Shown here in pieces: positions 55,640-64,000 of a DNA stretch of 64,000 bases (position 1 is the stretch's first letter; each line of letters starts with the position of its first letter). The DNA comes from Taxillus chinensis (lineage: Eukaryota > Streptophyta > Magnoliopsida > Santalales > Loranthaceae): NCBI GenBank assembly GCA_023512835.1, contig CM042087.1, positions 17,020,853 to 17,084,852 of the forward strand, written 5' to 3'. The notes under the pieces are model-generated. The model was given only the letters and a program-made list of their open reading frames with translations. It did no database searches and was not told the DNA's origin. Both the position numbers and the translations under genes were made by a program.

Positions 55640-56116
55640 CTTTGATGAGCACAGTAGGGAACTCTCATGTTTGCTTGGCAAGTACTTAATTAATAACTAG
55701 TGGAGAATGTAGTGAGGAGTTTACCAACCCTTTAACTTCTATTAGATGCTGTATTTGGGCTTGTGAGGAGAGAAATGAGATTTTATATTTGATTGATTTA
55801 GCTTTATCCTTGGTGAGAACTTTAAGGGAAACTAGGTGTTGTGTTATCATGGAATACTTGTTGATATCTGAATTTTCAGTGATGAGATTGCATGGTTATT
55901 GGACTTAGGGGTATGGACATGAATGAGCTAAATTATAATTCATTTTGGTTACTTGAATCCCCACTTTATCATGATAGAGTTGCATGCTAAGGAAACCATG
56001 ACCCTCCTTGATTTTTATTTTTATTTTCATTCCAGCGTGACTGTGTGTTTATTTTATTTTTGCATGCTTGTATGATTTTTGCTTGAGGACAAGCAATGGT
56101 TCAAGTGTGGTGTATT
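55640..56116 (+). other. Athila-like 3' internal region, second part, with polypurine tract
   Basis: Non-coding. Ends GCTTGAGGACAAGCAATGG then TTCAAGTGTGGTGTATT before the LTR at 56117. This phrase before a TGATAA LTR start is the usual Athila/Tat 3' end. Confidence 0.75.
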
Positions 56117-57838
56117 TGATAATGTGCATTTATGCCATTATTCTAGTGTATATTTAAGGCATTAAAGAGCATGACTAGAGCTTAATTTACCCATATTTCA
56201 TAGATATTTGCTCTAACCCCTTAAGAAGACACTGGTTGTTCTAGATGTGTGTTTTTGAGTTATTTTGGTAGGTTTTTAGGTGATTCCTTCTCAAACAAAT
56301 CAACTAGACCATCTTTTCTACTAAAGAGGAAGCTTGTGGCAAAATATGAGCTCAAAAGGAGGCATTTTTTAGGCTACAAGTGACAAGGTTGCAAGAGACT
56401 TCTTCACACACTGTCAGTGCTGAGTAAGCACGTTTTGATTTTTTTGAACCATGAATATGGCCTTACCAATATCATGTACAGAAGGGAAAGTTGCTCCAAA
56501 TGATGCCCTCTATCTCCCATAACAATTTCAGAGCAAAAGGACAAAATATGATTTTACTCGTAATATTGGCAATTTGATTTTTTTGACCTAGTAGGAGGCT
56601 TCATATGATATCACGTGCAAAACAAAAGTTGCTCCAAATGATGCCGTCTACCTCTCACAAAAATTTTAGAGCATTTGGAGGTGCACGTGATATGGCCATT
56701 GTCACACGCATTATCACGTGCAGCCATATTTTTGCACAGTGGCCTTTGTTTTGTTATACTGATGACTTTTCCCTAAAGACCCTTGTCCAAATTCTTCTTG
56801 GTTTGAGTGCTATTAAGGTTACAAGGAAGAATGGATGTCACTTACCAAAACTACGCCATTTTGATAAGTGACAACAGCTGGCACTTAGGGCACACCTTAT
56901 GCATGACCTGCAACCCTATATAAAGGGAAAACACAACTTTTCTTGAGGATTGAACATCTGGGAGGAGCTAGGGTTCTTCCTCCACCTTGGAGGAGAGGAG
57001 AGCAAGACTGACGGCTAGAGAAGGGATTTGAAGGGCAGAACGTGTTCTGCAAGAGTTGAACTTAAAGAGATCAAGCACTGTTGCATACTCTAGAGATTAG
57101 GGCTGGAGACGGTGACCATCTATCTCTTTCCCCCTTCTGTTCATGGGTTTGTGGATTATTATTCAGATTATTTTGATTATTATGAGTGTGTAATTCTCTT
57201 TTCTAGGGGAGCAATGTAGCCCTCTTATGCTGTTGTGACGATTTTATGAATTCTGGGTTCATTAATTGATAATTTCATGTTTTTATGAATTTGTTCTTCA
57301 TCTTTTAATATCTGGGCTGTATACCTGGGTTTTCTTAGCCCTAGTCTGGGGTAGACATGAGAGTCATGACATGCTTATGATTGGTGTATGTGACCATTAT
57401 CCTCTTGTATGTGTGATATATTGGTTGTGTATGTTGCTACTGTGATGACCATTCAAGCAGCCAGCACTTAGAAGGTCTTGCAATGACCATTTGTAGTTCC
57501 TTGGTTAATATATAGCATGCTATCATCAAAACAACCCCAAAGAACCATAAAATCAGTAGCAGCAGCATAGGGAGGTGAACTTGTGACCCTAGAACCTCAA
57601 TCTCTTGGTATCAATTCTAAATTTCTGCTGTCTGAAAGTTACAAAAAACAAAATAAAAATTAGTTCTTAGTTTAAAAGTTAACTAGTTTACCAAAACAAT
57701 TTAGAAAGCATTAGTAAATTAGTGCTTTGATTAGACTTTTATCCAAGCAATCTCTGTGGGTTCGACCCCTTACTTGCTACTACACTGTGGAAAACATCGA
57801 AGGATTAAAAATATTATTTGGCATGGATTTAAATGACA
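56117..57838 (+). repeat. Athila-like 3' LTR
   Basis: Begins TGATAATGTGCATTTATGCC, as in the minus-strand LTR at 1726. Contains an ACGC near-palindrome (56845-56865), a TATA box (CCTATATAAAG, 56916-56925), and near its end the phrase CTCTGTGGGTTCGACCCC. The right end is taken at the ACA at 57838 but is uncertain by several tens of bases. There are no useful ORFs. Confidence 0.7.
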
Positions 57839-57884
57839 TTAGCTAAACTCTGTTAGAGAGAGGTTAAAAATCTGTCAGTCAACG

Positions 57885-58147
57885 TGCTTGTATGTACAAG
57901 AGCTAAAATAGGGATCATATTGGCTAGTGTGTGAGTTATTTGTAAACAAAGTGTTAGAGAGTATTATAGTAGATTTAAAAGCTTTACAAGCTTTAATCTG
58001 CTCTATTTTGTTGTAATACTTCCACTATTTGGTTATCTTCCGCATTGATCTTATCTCTTAACCAGTATTAGTGTTGTGCCAGAGTTAGAAAAGAGTTTTG
58101 ATAAAAGCCTATTCACCCCCCCCCCTCTAGGCTTCCAGGGACCAACA
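57885..58147 (+). repeat. Fragment of copia LTR, GAGTAAGG-repeat family (3' end only)
   Basis: Matches 46736-47035 (GCTAGTGTGTGAGT, GCTTTAATCTGCT, ACTTCCACTATTTGGTTATC, CTATTCACCCC) and ends GGGACCAACA at 58147. No PBS follows, so it is a scrap. Its poly-C run is longer than at 47011. Confidence 0.8.
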
Positions 58148-58535
58148 TTGTCAAAACGCTCGAAATGATGAGTACAATACTATTCAGATATTATCACACT
58201 CAAATGATTGCTCGAATGCAAAGTCAACCAATAAATCCCGAGAAAGTCAACAATCGGGCCACTCGGGGCCCCGACTCGGAATCGGGCCCAAGTACTGTCA
58301 AAATGCTCACATCGACGGCTACACTACCATCCAGATAGTTGCATTCCTATAGAATGGCTATCTCTCAATTCTACCTAAATACGATTATTCATATCCTCCC
58401 CACCTTAGGACTTTTCGTCCTCGAAAATAAAACACTTGCCCAAAGGACATCACAAAATTCAAGCTCAAGCATTGCACATCAACAAGACACAAAACATGAT
58501 CATCAACATGATCACCAACAACATAGGTGCAATAC
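58148..58535 (-). other. Scrap of Tekay-like 3' end
   Basis: The segment 58398-58460 (ATCCTCCCCACCTTAGGAC then TTTTCGTCCTCGAAAA) matches the PPT side of the full-length Tekay element at about 39569-39605. 58148-58397 is probably the adjoining LTR end of a diverged relative but is not recognised directly. No coding sequence. Confidence 0.55.
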
Positions 58536-60442
58536 TGTCGGAAATATAGGATTTGATGAAGCTGCCACAAATAGTCTAAGCCCGGAGACTCGAAGAACCG
58601 ACAGCCGTAGGGTCAGAGAGTCGAAGTTCGTAGAAGTGAAACTGTCATAGGACGTATTGGCAAGAGACTCGTAGACTCGTAGAGTCTGAAGACTCAAGGC
58701 GAAATAGTGACAGAACATTGCAACTCGTAGATCCAGGGTCGAAGGTCGCAGAGTCATGGTACGGAAAAGACAGTGTTACTGTAAGCGTCAACGAAGTTCG
58801 GAGACTCGTAGAGTCGAAGCAGTGTTAAGAACAGTAACCAACACTAAATGACTCGTAGACTCGTAGACTCGTAGAGTCCCCACAAGCACTTCAACTAATT
58901 TCAATTGCCACTTAACTCGAAGACTCGTAGAGTCGTAGGGTTGAAACCTTCGAACACTGTTAAGGAAACTGGACTCGTAGACTCGTAGGTTGAAGGTCGA
59001 AGAGTCGACGTTGTAAAGACTGGCAAACAAATGAAACTGTAACTCAAGAGTCGTAGAGTCGTAGACTCGTAGACTCAAGGGACACAGTCACTATAGAGAA
59101 ATTGCCATACTTCCAGACTCGGAGATCGATGGTGGAGAGTTGGAGCTAAAGGGTCGTAGCTATAAAGGAACTCAGTTTATGCACCTCTCTGAAAGACCAA
59201 GGAAGAAAAGCGAAGTTGAAGACTCGTAGAGTCGAAGATTTTCAGACCACCAAGTCAAATATAGTAAACTGAGAGACCCGAAGGTCGTAGACCCGTAGAG
59301 CTAGAGTCGTAGACTCGTAGCTCCAATAATAGGTAGATTAGCTGTACTCGAAGAAGTCACTCTAAGCGCTATCGAAGAGTCGCAGACTCGTAGAGTCGTA
59401 GTCGTAGACTTTAGTTAACTGAGTGACACTAAAAGGCTAATCCAACTTAACCTCCAGCCTCGAAAACTCCAGCCTCGAAGACTCGAAGATGTGAGTCGTA
59501 GACTCGTAGAAACACCATAAAGCCTGAAGCAAGACTTCACAACTTTCTACAAGTGCTAGCTGAAATCTTTGAGTCTCCGAACCTACGAGGCATCCACCTC
59601 CGAGGCAAACTTACAAACCTAATCACAGCCACTTAGCGATATTGTCGGCTAGGGTTTGTACAGTAAGCCTGCGCCGTCCCGAGCAGTTGAGCGCATTTAA
59701 TGATGCATTAATTGCTGCCAACTACCATCCACAGATGAACGGCCAAGATCGACTGCATGCCAAAAATGCAGTATGGGCATCTGATCTGTAAATCAGAGCA
59801 GATCAACCCATCCCCTGACATTCCGCATTTTTAGTGGCGAGAAGTCAGTCTGTCGGGATGGACATCATGGTGCACGAGCACTTTAATCTTAAAGATATAT
59901 CTCTCACGCACTTAACGACAAAATTGTGAGTTTAATCTCTCTCTCAAAAGAAAGAAACACACAGTACACAAGAAAATGGCTCTGACACACTTGATATAAA
60001 CAATCCTTTACAAAACCTATTGATGAGAGTTCCAACAATGAAAGAGAGAGACGCTGTGAGAAATACAAAAGTAGTGTTGTGTGCCGTGTTGAACCAAGAA
60101 CAAGAGTAATCTCACTGATCATTAAGAACCTCTTGTTCATCAAAGATCCAGCACTTTCATTAAGTCAAATCTCTGTGTTGTTTTTCCACACATCGATCTA
60201 TCATTAACCACCACTTTCATAACTGAGATCTGTTGAGAAAAGAGCATTTATCTTTATCTCAGTTTTCTCCAATAATTCATCATCACTCACGTTATCACTC
60301 ATAATACTGTTGTCATCTTCTACATAAATACATCCATCATAATCATCCAGAGAGTAATCCAAAACCAGCTAACAGTCTAGCTTCCGCAAACGAAGAAAGT
60401 CTATTCACCCCCCCCCCCTCTAGACTCACTTTGGGACCTACA
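58536..60442 (+). repeat. Copia LTR, GACTCGTAG-repeat family (copy C)
   Basis: TGTCGGAAATATAGG to GGGACCTACA, 1907 bp, followed by a PBS, so it is a 5' LTR or was one. The words GACTCGTAGAGTCG and AGACTCGTAGACTC fill 58590-59510. Its last 440 bp (about 59999-60442) are repeated in every unit of the array that follows. Confidence 0.9.
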
Positions 60443-60444
60443 AT

Positions 60445-60456
60445 TGGTATCAGAGC
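60445..60456 (+). other. Primer binding site after copia LTR copy C
   Basis: TGGTATCAGAGC two bases after the LTR end, tRNA-iMet type, followed by AAGTTCTACTACTC. Repeated in the array at about 61584-61595 and 62725-62736 (the latter with a base change), and shortened in the last unit near 63872. Confidence 0.92.
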
Positions 60457-60493
60457 AAGTTCTACTACTCTGTAGAGATCCCTACTAGCTGAC

Positions 60494-60658
60494 ATGGATT
60501 CCAGGTAGTGCGGCTCCAGCCTCCCGAGCAAGCTCCGGTTCCTGTTGAGGAAATTGAAGCAAGTCGTGTCCCAGGAGGAAGGAGCGACAGGAGACCAGGA
60601 GCAGGAAGAACCGAGTACCAGCAGCAACAAGAAAGAACAAGAAGACTTCTATGACGTT
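60494..60658 (+). pseudogene. Copia gag start, truncated, first copy
   Basis: The ATG at 60494 begins MDSR and meets TAG at codon 5, where one extra base breaks the frame. In the second array unit (61635) the frame is open: MDSSSAAPAPEQAPVAVEE, acidic, then KKEQEDFYDVC, continuing into Ogre LTR sequence. Resembles an acidic gag N-terminus; only about 55 codons remain before the Ogre LTR junction at 60659. Confidence 0.65.
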
Positions 60659-63600
60659 TGTTGGACCCCATTTTGTCCGGGTTGGACATACTAACCCCAT
60701 TTGATATACCTTTCTGCCCATGCCATGTACCTTGTTGAACAGGTCCACAATGATCCCATACTTCCAAGGAATGGTCTACCCCAATCGGCATGAGATGGAT
60801 ACAATTGACACGGATGGGGGAGTTCAAAATTAATGACTTTTGCTACAAGTCCTTGAAGCGCCCCAAGACCAACACCAGGTGATGGAGGATGAAAATTCGA
60901 GACCAACGCACTTGACCGAGCTCAAATCGGACTTAAAATGAAGAAGTTATGGCCAAAAGAACTTTCGTTAGAAAAAGTCAAACTTGCCAAAAGACGGTCA
61001 ATGCCCCTAGTCAAACTGCCCGCAAAAGTGATCATGCGAAACCCTTCAAAATGCCTATGTAGGCGAATACGGATCTCCCCAAACAATTCCTGGAAGGTTA
61101 CCCATTTTTGCATTTTTGGTGGGGGTAAAAAGGTAATTAAACAATCCTTTACAGAACCTATTGATGAGAGTTCCAACAATGAAAGAGAGAGACGCTGGAA
61201 AATACAAAAGTAGTGTTGTGCGCCGTGTTGAACCAAGAACAAGAGTAATCTCTCTGATCATTAAGAACCTCTTGTTCATCAAAGATCCAGCACTTTCATT
61301 AAGTCAAATCTCTGTGTTGTTTTTCCACACATCGATCTATCATTAACCACCACTTTCATAACTGAGATCTGTTGAGAAAAGAGCATTTATCTTTATCTCA
61401 GTTTTCTCCAATAATTCATCATCACTCACGTTATCACTCATAATACTGTTGTCGTCTTCTACATAAATACATCCATCATAATCATCTGTAGAGTAATCCA
61501 AAACCAGCTAACAGTCTAGCTTCCGCAAACGAAGAAAGTCTATTCACCCCCCCCCCCCCTCTAGACTCACTTTGGGACCTACAATTGGTATCAGAGCAAG
61601 TTCTACTACTCTGTAGAGATCCCTACTAGCTGACATGGATTCCAGTAGTGCAGCTCCAGCTCCCGAGCAAGCTCCAGTTGCTGTTGAGGAAATTGAAGCA
61701 AGTCGTGTCCCAGAGGAAGGAGCGACAGGAGACCAGGAGCAGGAAGAACCGAGTACCAGCAGCAACAAGAAAGAACAAGAAGACTTCTATGACGTTTGTT
61801 GGACCCCATTTTGTCCGGGTTGGACATACTAACCCCATTTGATATACCTTTCTGCCCATGCCATGTACCTTGTTGAACAGGTCCACAATGATCCCATACT
61901 TCCAAGGAATGGTCTACCCCAATCAGCACGAGATGGATACAATTGACACGGATGGGGGAGTTCAAAATTAATGACTTTTGCTACAAGTCCTTGAAGCGCC
62001 CCCAAGACCAACACCAGGTGATGGAGGATGAAAATTCGAGACCAACACACTTGACCGAGCTCAAATCGGACTTAAAATGAAGAAGTTATGGCCAAAACAA
62101 CTTTCGTTGGAAAAAGTCAAACTTGCCAAAAGACGGTCAATGCCCCTGGTCAAACTGCCCACAAAAGTGATCATGCGAAACCCTTCAAAATGCCTATGTA
62201 GGCGAATACGGATCTCCCCAAACAATTCCTGGAAGGTTACCCATTTTTGCATTTTTGGTGGGGGTAAAAAGGTAATTAAACAATCCTTTACTGAAACCTA
62301 TTGATGAGAGTTCCAACAATGAAAGAGAGAGACGCCGTGAGATATACAAAAGTAGTGTTGTGCGCCGTGTTGAACCAAGAACAAGAGTAATCTCTCCGAT
62401 CATTAAGAACCTCTTGTTCATCAAAGATCCAAAGACTTTCATTAAGTCAAATCTCTATGTTGTTTTTCCACACATCGATCTATCATTAACCACCACTTTC
62501 ATAATCGAGATCTGTTGAGAAAAGAGCATTTATCTTTATCTCGGTTTTCTCCAATAATTCATCATCACTCACGTTATCACTCATAATAATGTTGTCGTCT
62601 TCTACATAAATACATCCATCATAATCATCTGAGAGTAATCCAAAACCAGCTAACGGTCTAGCTTCCGCAAACGAAGAAAGTCTATTCACCCCCCCCCCCC
62701 TCTAGACTCACTTTGGGACCTACAATTGGTATCGGAGCAAGTTCTACTACTCTGTAGAGATCCCTACTAGCCGACATGGATTCCAGGAGTGCGGCTCCGG
62801 CTCCCGAGCAAGCTCCGGTTCTGTTGAGGAAATTGAAGCAAGTCGTGTCCCAGAGGAAGGAGCGACAGGAGACCAGGAGCGGGAAGAACCGAGTACCAAG
62901 CAACAACAAGAAAGAACAAGAAGACTTCTATGACGTTTGTTGGACCCCATTTTGTCCGGGTTGGACATACTAACCCCATTCGATATACCTTTCTGCCCAT
63001 GCCATGTACCTTGTTGAACAGGTCCACAATGATCCCATACTTCCAAGGAATGGTCTACCCCAATCGGCACGAGATGGATACAATTGACACGGATGGGGGA
63101 GTTCAAAATTAATGACTTTTGCTACAAGTCCTTGAAGCGCCCCAAGACCAACACCAGGTGATGGAGGATGAAAATTCGAGACCAACACACTTGACCGAGC
63201 TCAAATCGGACTTAAAATGAAGAAGTTATGGCCAAAACAACTTTCGTTGGAAAAAGTCAAACTTGCCAAAAGACGGTCAATGCCCCTGGTCAAACTGCCC
63301 GCAAAAGTGATCATGCGAAACCCTTCAAAATGCCTATGTAGGCGAATACGGATCTCCCCAAACAATTCCTGGAAGGTTACCCATTTTTGCATTTTTGGTG
63401 GGGGTAAAAAGGTAATTAAACAATCCTTTACAGAACCTATTGATGAGAGTTCCAACAATGAAAGAGAGAGACGCTGTGAGAAATACAAAAGTAGTGTTGT
63501 GCGCCGTGTTGAACCAAGAACAAGAGTAATCTCTCTGATCATTAAGAACCTCTTGTTCATCAAAGATCCAGCACTTTCATTAAGTCAAATCTCTGTGTTG

Positions 63601-64000
63601 TTTTTCCACACATCGATCTATCATTAACCACCACTTTCATAATCGAGATCCGTTGAGAAAAGAGCATTTATCTTTATCTCGCTTTTCTCCAATAATTCAT
63701 CATCACTCACATTATCACTCATAATACTGTTGTCGTCTTCTACATAAATACATCCATCATAATCATCTGTAGAGTAATCCAAAACCAGCTAACGATCCTA
63801 GCTTCCGCAAACGAAGAAAGTCTATTCACCCCCCCCCCCCCCCCCCCCTCTAGACTCACTTTGGGACCTACAATTGGTATCGAGCAAGTTCTACTACTCG
63901 TAGAGATCCCTACTAGCCGACATGGATTCCAGGTGGTGCGGCTCCGGCTCCCCGAGCAAGCTCCGGTTCTGTTGAGGAAATTGAAGCAAGTCGTGTCCCG
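60659..64000 (+). repeat. Head-to-tail array of chimeric 1.14-kb units (Ogre LTR + copia LTR/PBS/gag)
   Basis: Unit starts at 60659, 61797 and 62938, so unit lengths are 1138 and 1141 bp, with the third unit cut by the window end. Each unit has about 478 bp of the 5' end of the Ogre-like LTR, then a fixed junction at GGTAAAAAGGTAATTAAACAATCC, about 445 bp of copia LTR 3' end, a PBS, a leader and about 160 bp of gag start. The copia half before 60659 is the source copy. Units are highly similar by eye. The poly-C run varies (11, 13, 12, 20). Confidence 0.92.
61635..61832 (+). other. 65-codon chimeric ORF across copia gag and Ogre LTR in array unit
   Basis: Opens at the gag ATG in unit 1 and reads through the junction into the inverted-context Ogre LTR (WTPFCPGWTY). 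In the next unit (62776) the same ATG is open but frame-shifted after codon 14. Not a gene in the normal sense; only a consequence of the fusion. Confidence 0.5.

Noticed and set aside
60494..61832. Gag-like ORFs in array units as real genes
   Set aside because: Short, frame broken in two of three units, and fused to LTR sequence.

Overview
This window is plant nuclear DNA, most likely from a large-genome flowering plant and probably a eudicot. I find no host gene, tRNA, rRNA or CRISPR. Nearly every base belongs to LTR retrotransposons, or pieces of them, nested inside one another. The lineages (SIRE-like Ty1/copia, Tekay/Del-like chromovirus, Ogre/Tat-like and Athila-like Ty3/gypsy) were assigned from protein motifs, primer binding sites (PBS), polypurine tracts (PPT) and LTR ends read by eye.

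Layout. 1-1726: 5' end of a minus-strand Athila-like element (tRNA-Asp type PBS and LTR). 1727-15625: 3' two thirds of a plus-strand SIRE-like copia element, with a decayed pol (1727-4539), a broken third gene ending in a Ulp1/C48 cysteine peptidase domain (8417-13167), and a 3' LTR (13653-15625). Solo Tekay-type LTRs sit in it at 5203-7217 and 8924-10716. 15626-19715: 3' part of a second copia element carrying a homologous broken C48 gene (16844-19573). Its LTR starts at 19716, is split by later insertions, and resumes at 46003-47035, followed by a PBS and a gag start (to 47366). Inside that LTR lies a minus-strand Tekay element (20102-45997, TSD AGCGG). Inside the Tekay 3' LTR lies a 17.8-kb Ogre/Tat-like element (20988-38785, TSD ATCCA) with 3.1-kb LTRs, ORF1, gag, protease with G-patch, RT, two RNase H domains and integrase. 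47367-51551: a second Tekay fragment, split by a solo LTR (48080-49831). 51552-53508: another copia LTR. 53509 to about 57838: 3' end and LTR of a plus-strand Athila-like element, split by a solo LTR (54051-55634). 57885-58535: copia LTR and Tekay scraps. 58536-60660: copia LTR, PBS and gag start. 60659-64000: a head-to-tail array of about 1.14-kb units made of Ogre LTR plus copia LTR/PBS/gag.

All coding regions are broken. The copia element and its third gene decay mainly by in-frame stops one transition away from Gln, Trp or Arg codons. The Ogre and Tekay elements decay mainly by short frameshifts and deletions, and the Ogre element also has Asp-to-Asn changes at the catalytic sites of both protease and integrase. 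The points most worth following are the repeated link between copia elements and a C48 peptidase gene, the chimeric tandem array, the CG-containing word repeats present in unrelated LTR families, and promoter blocks shared across families.
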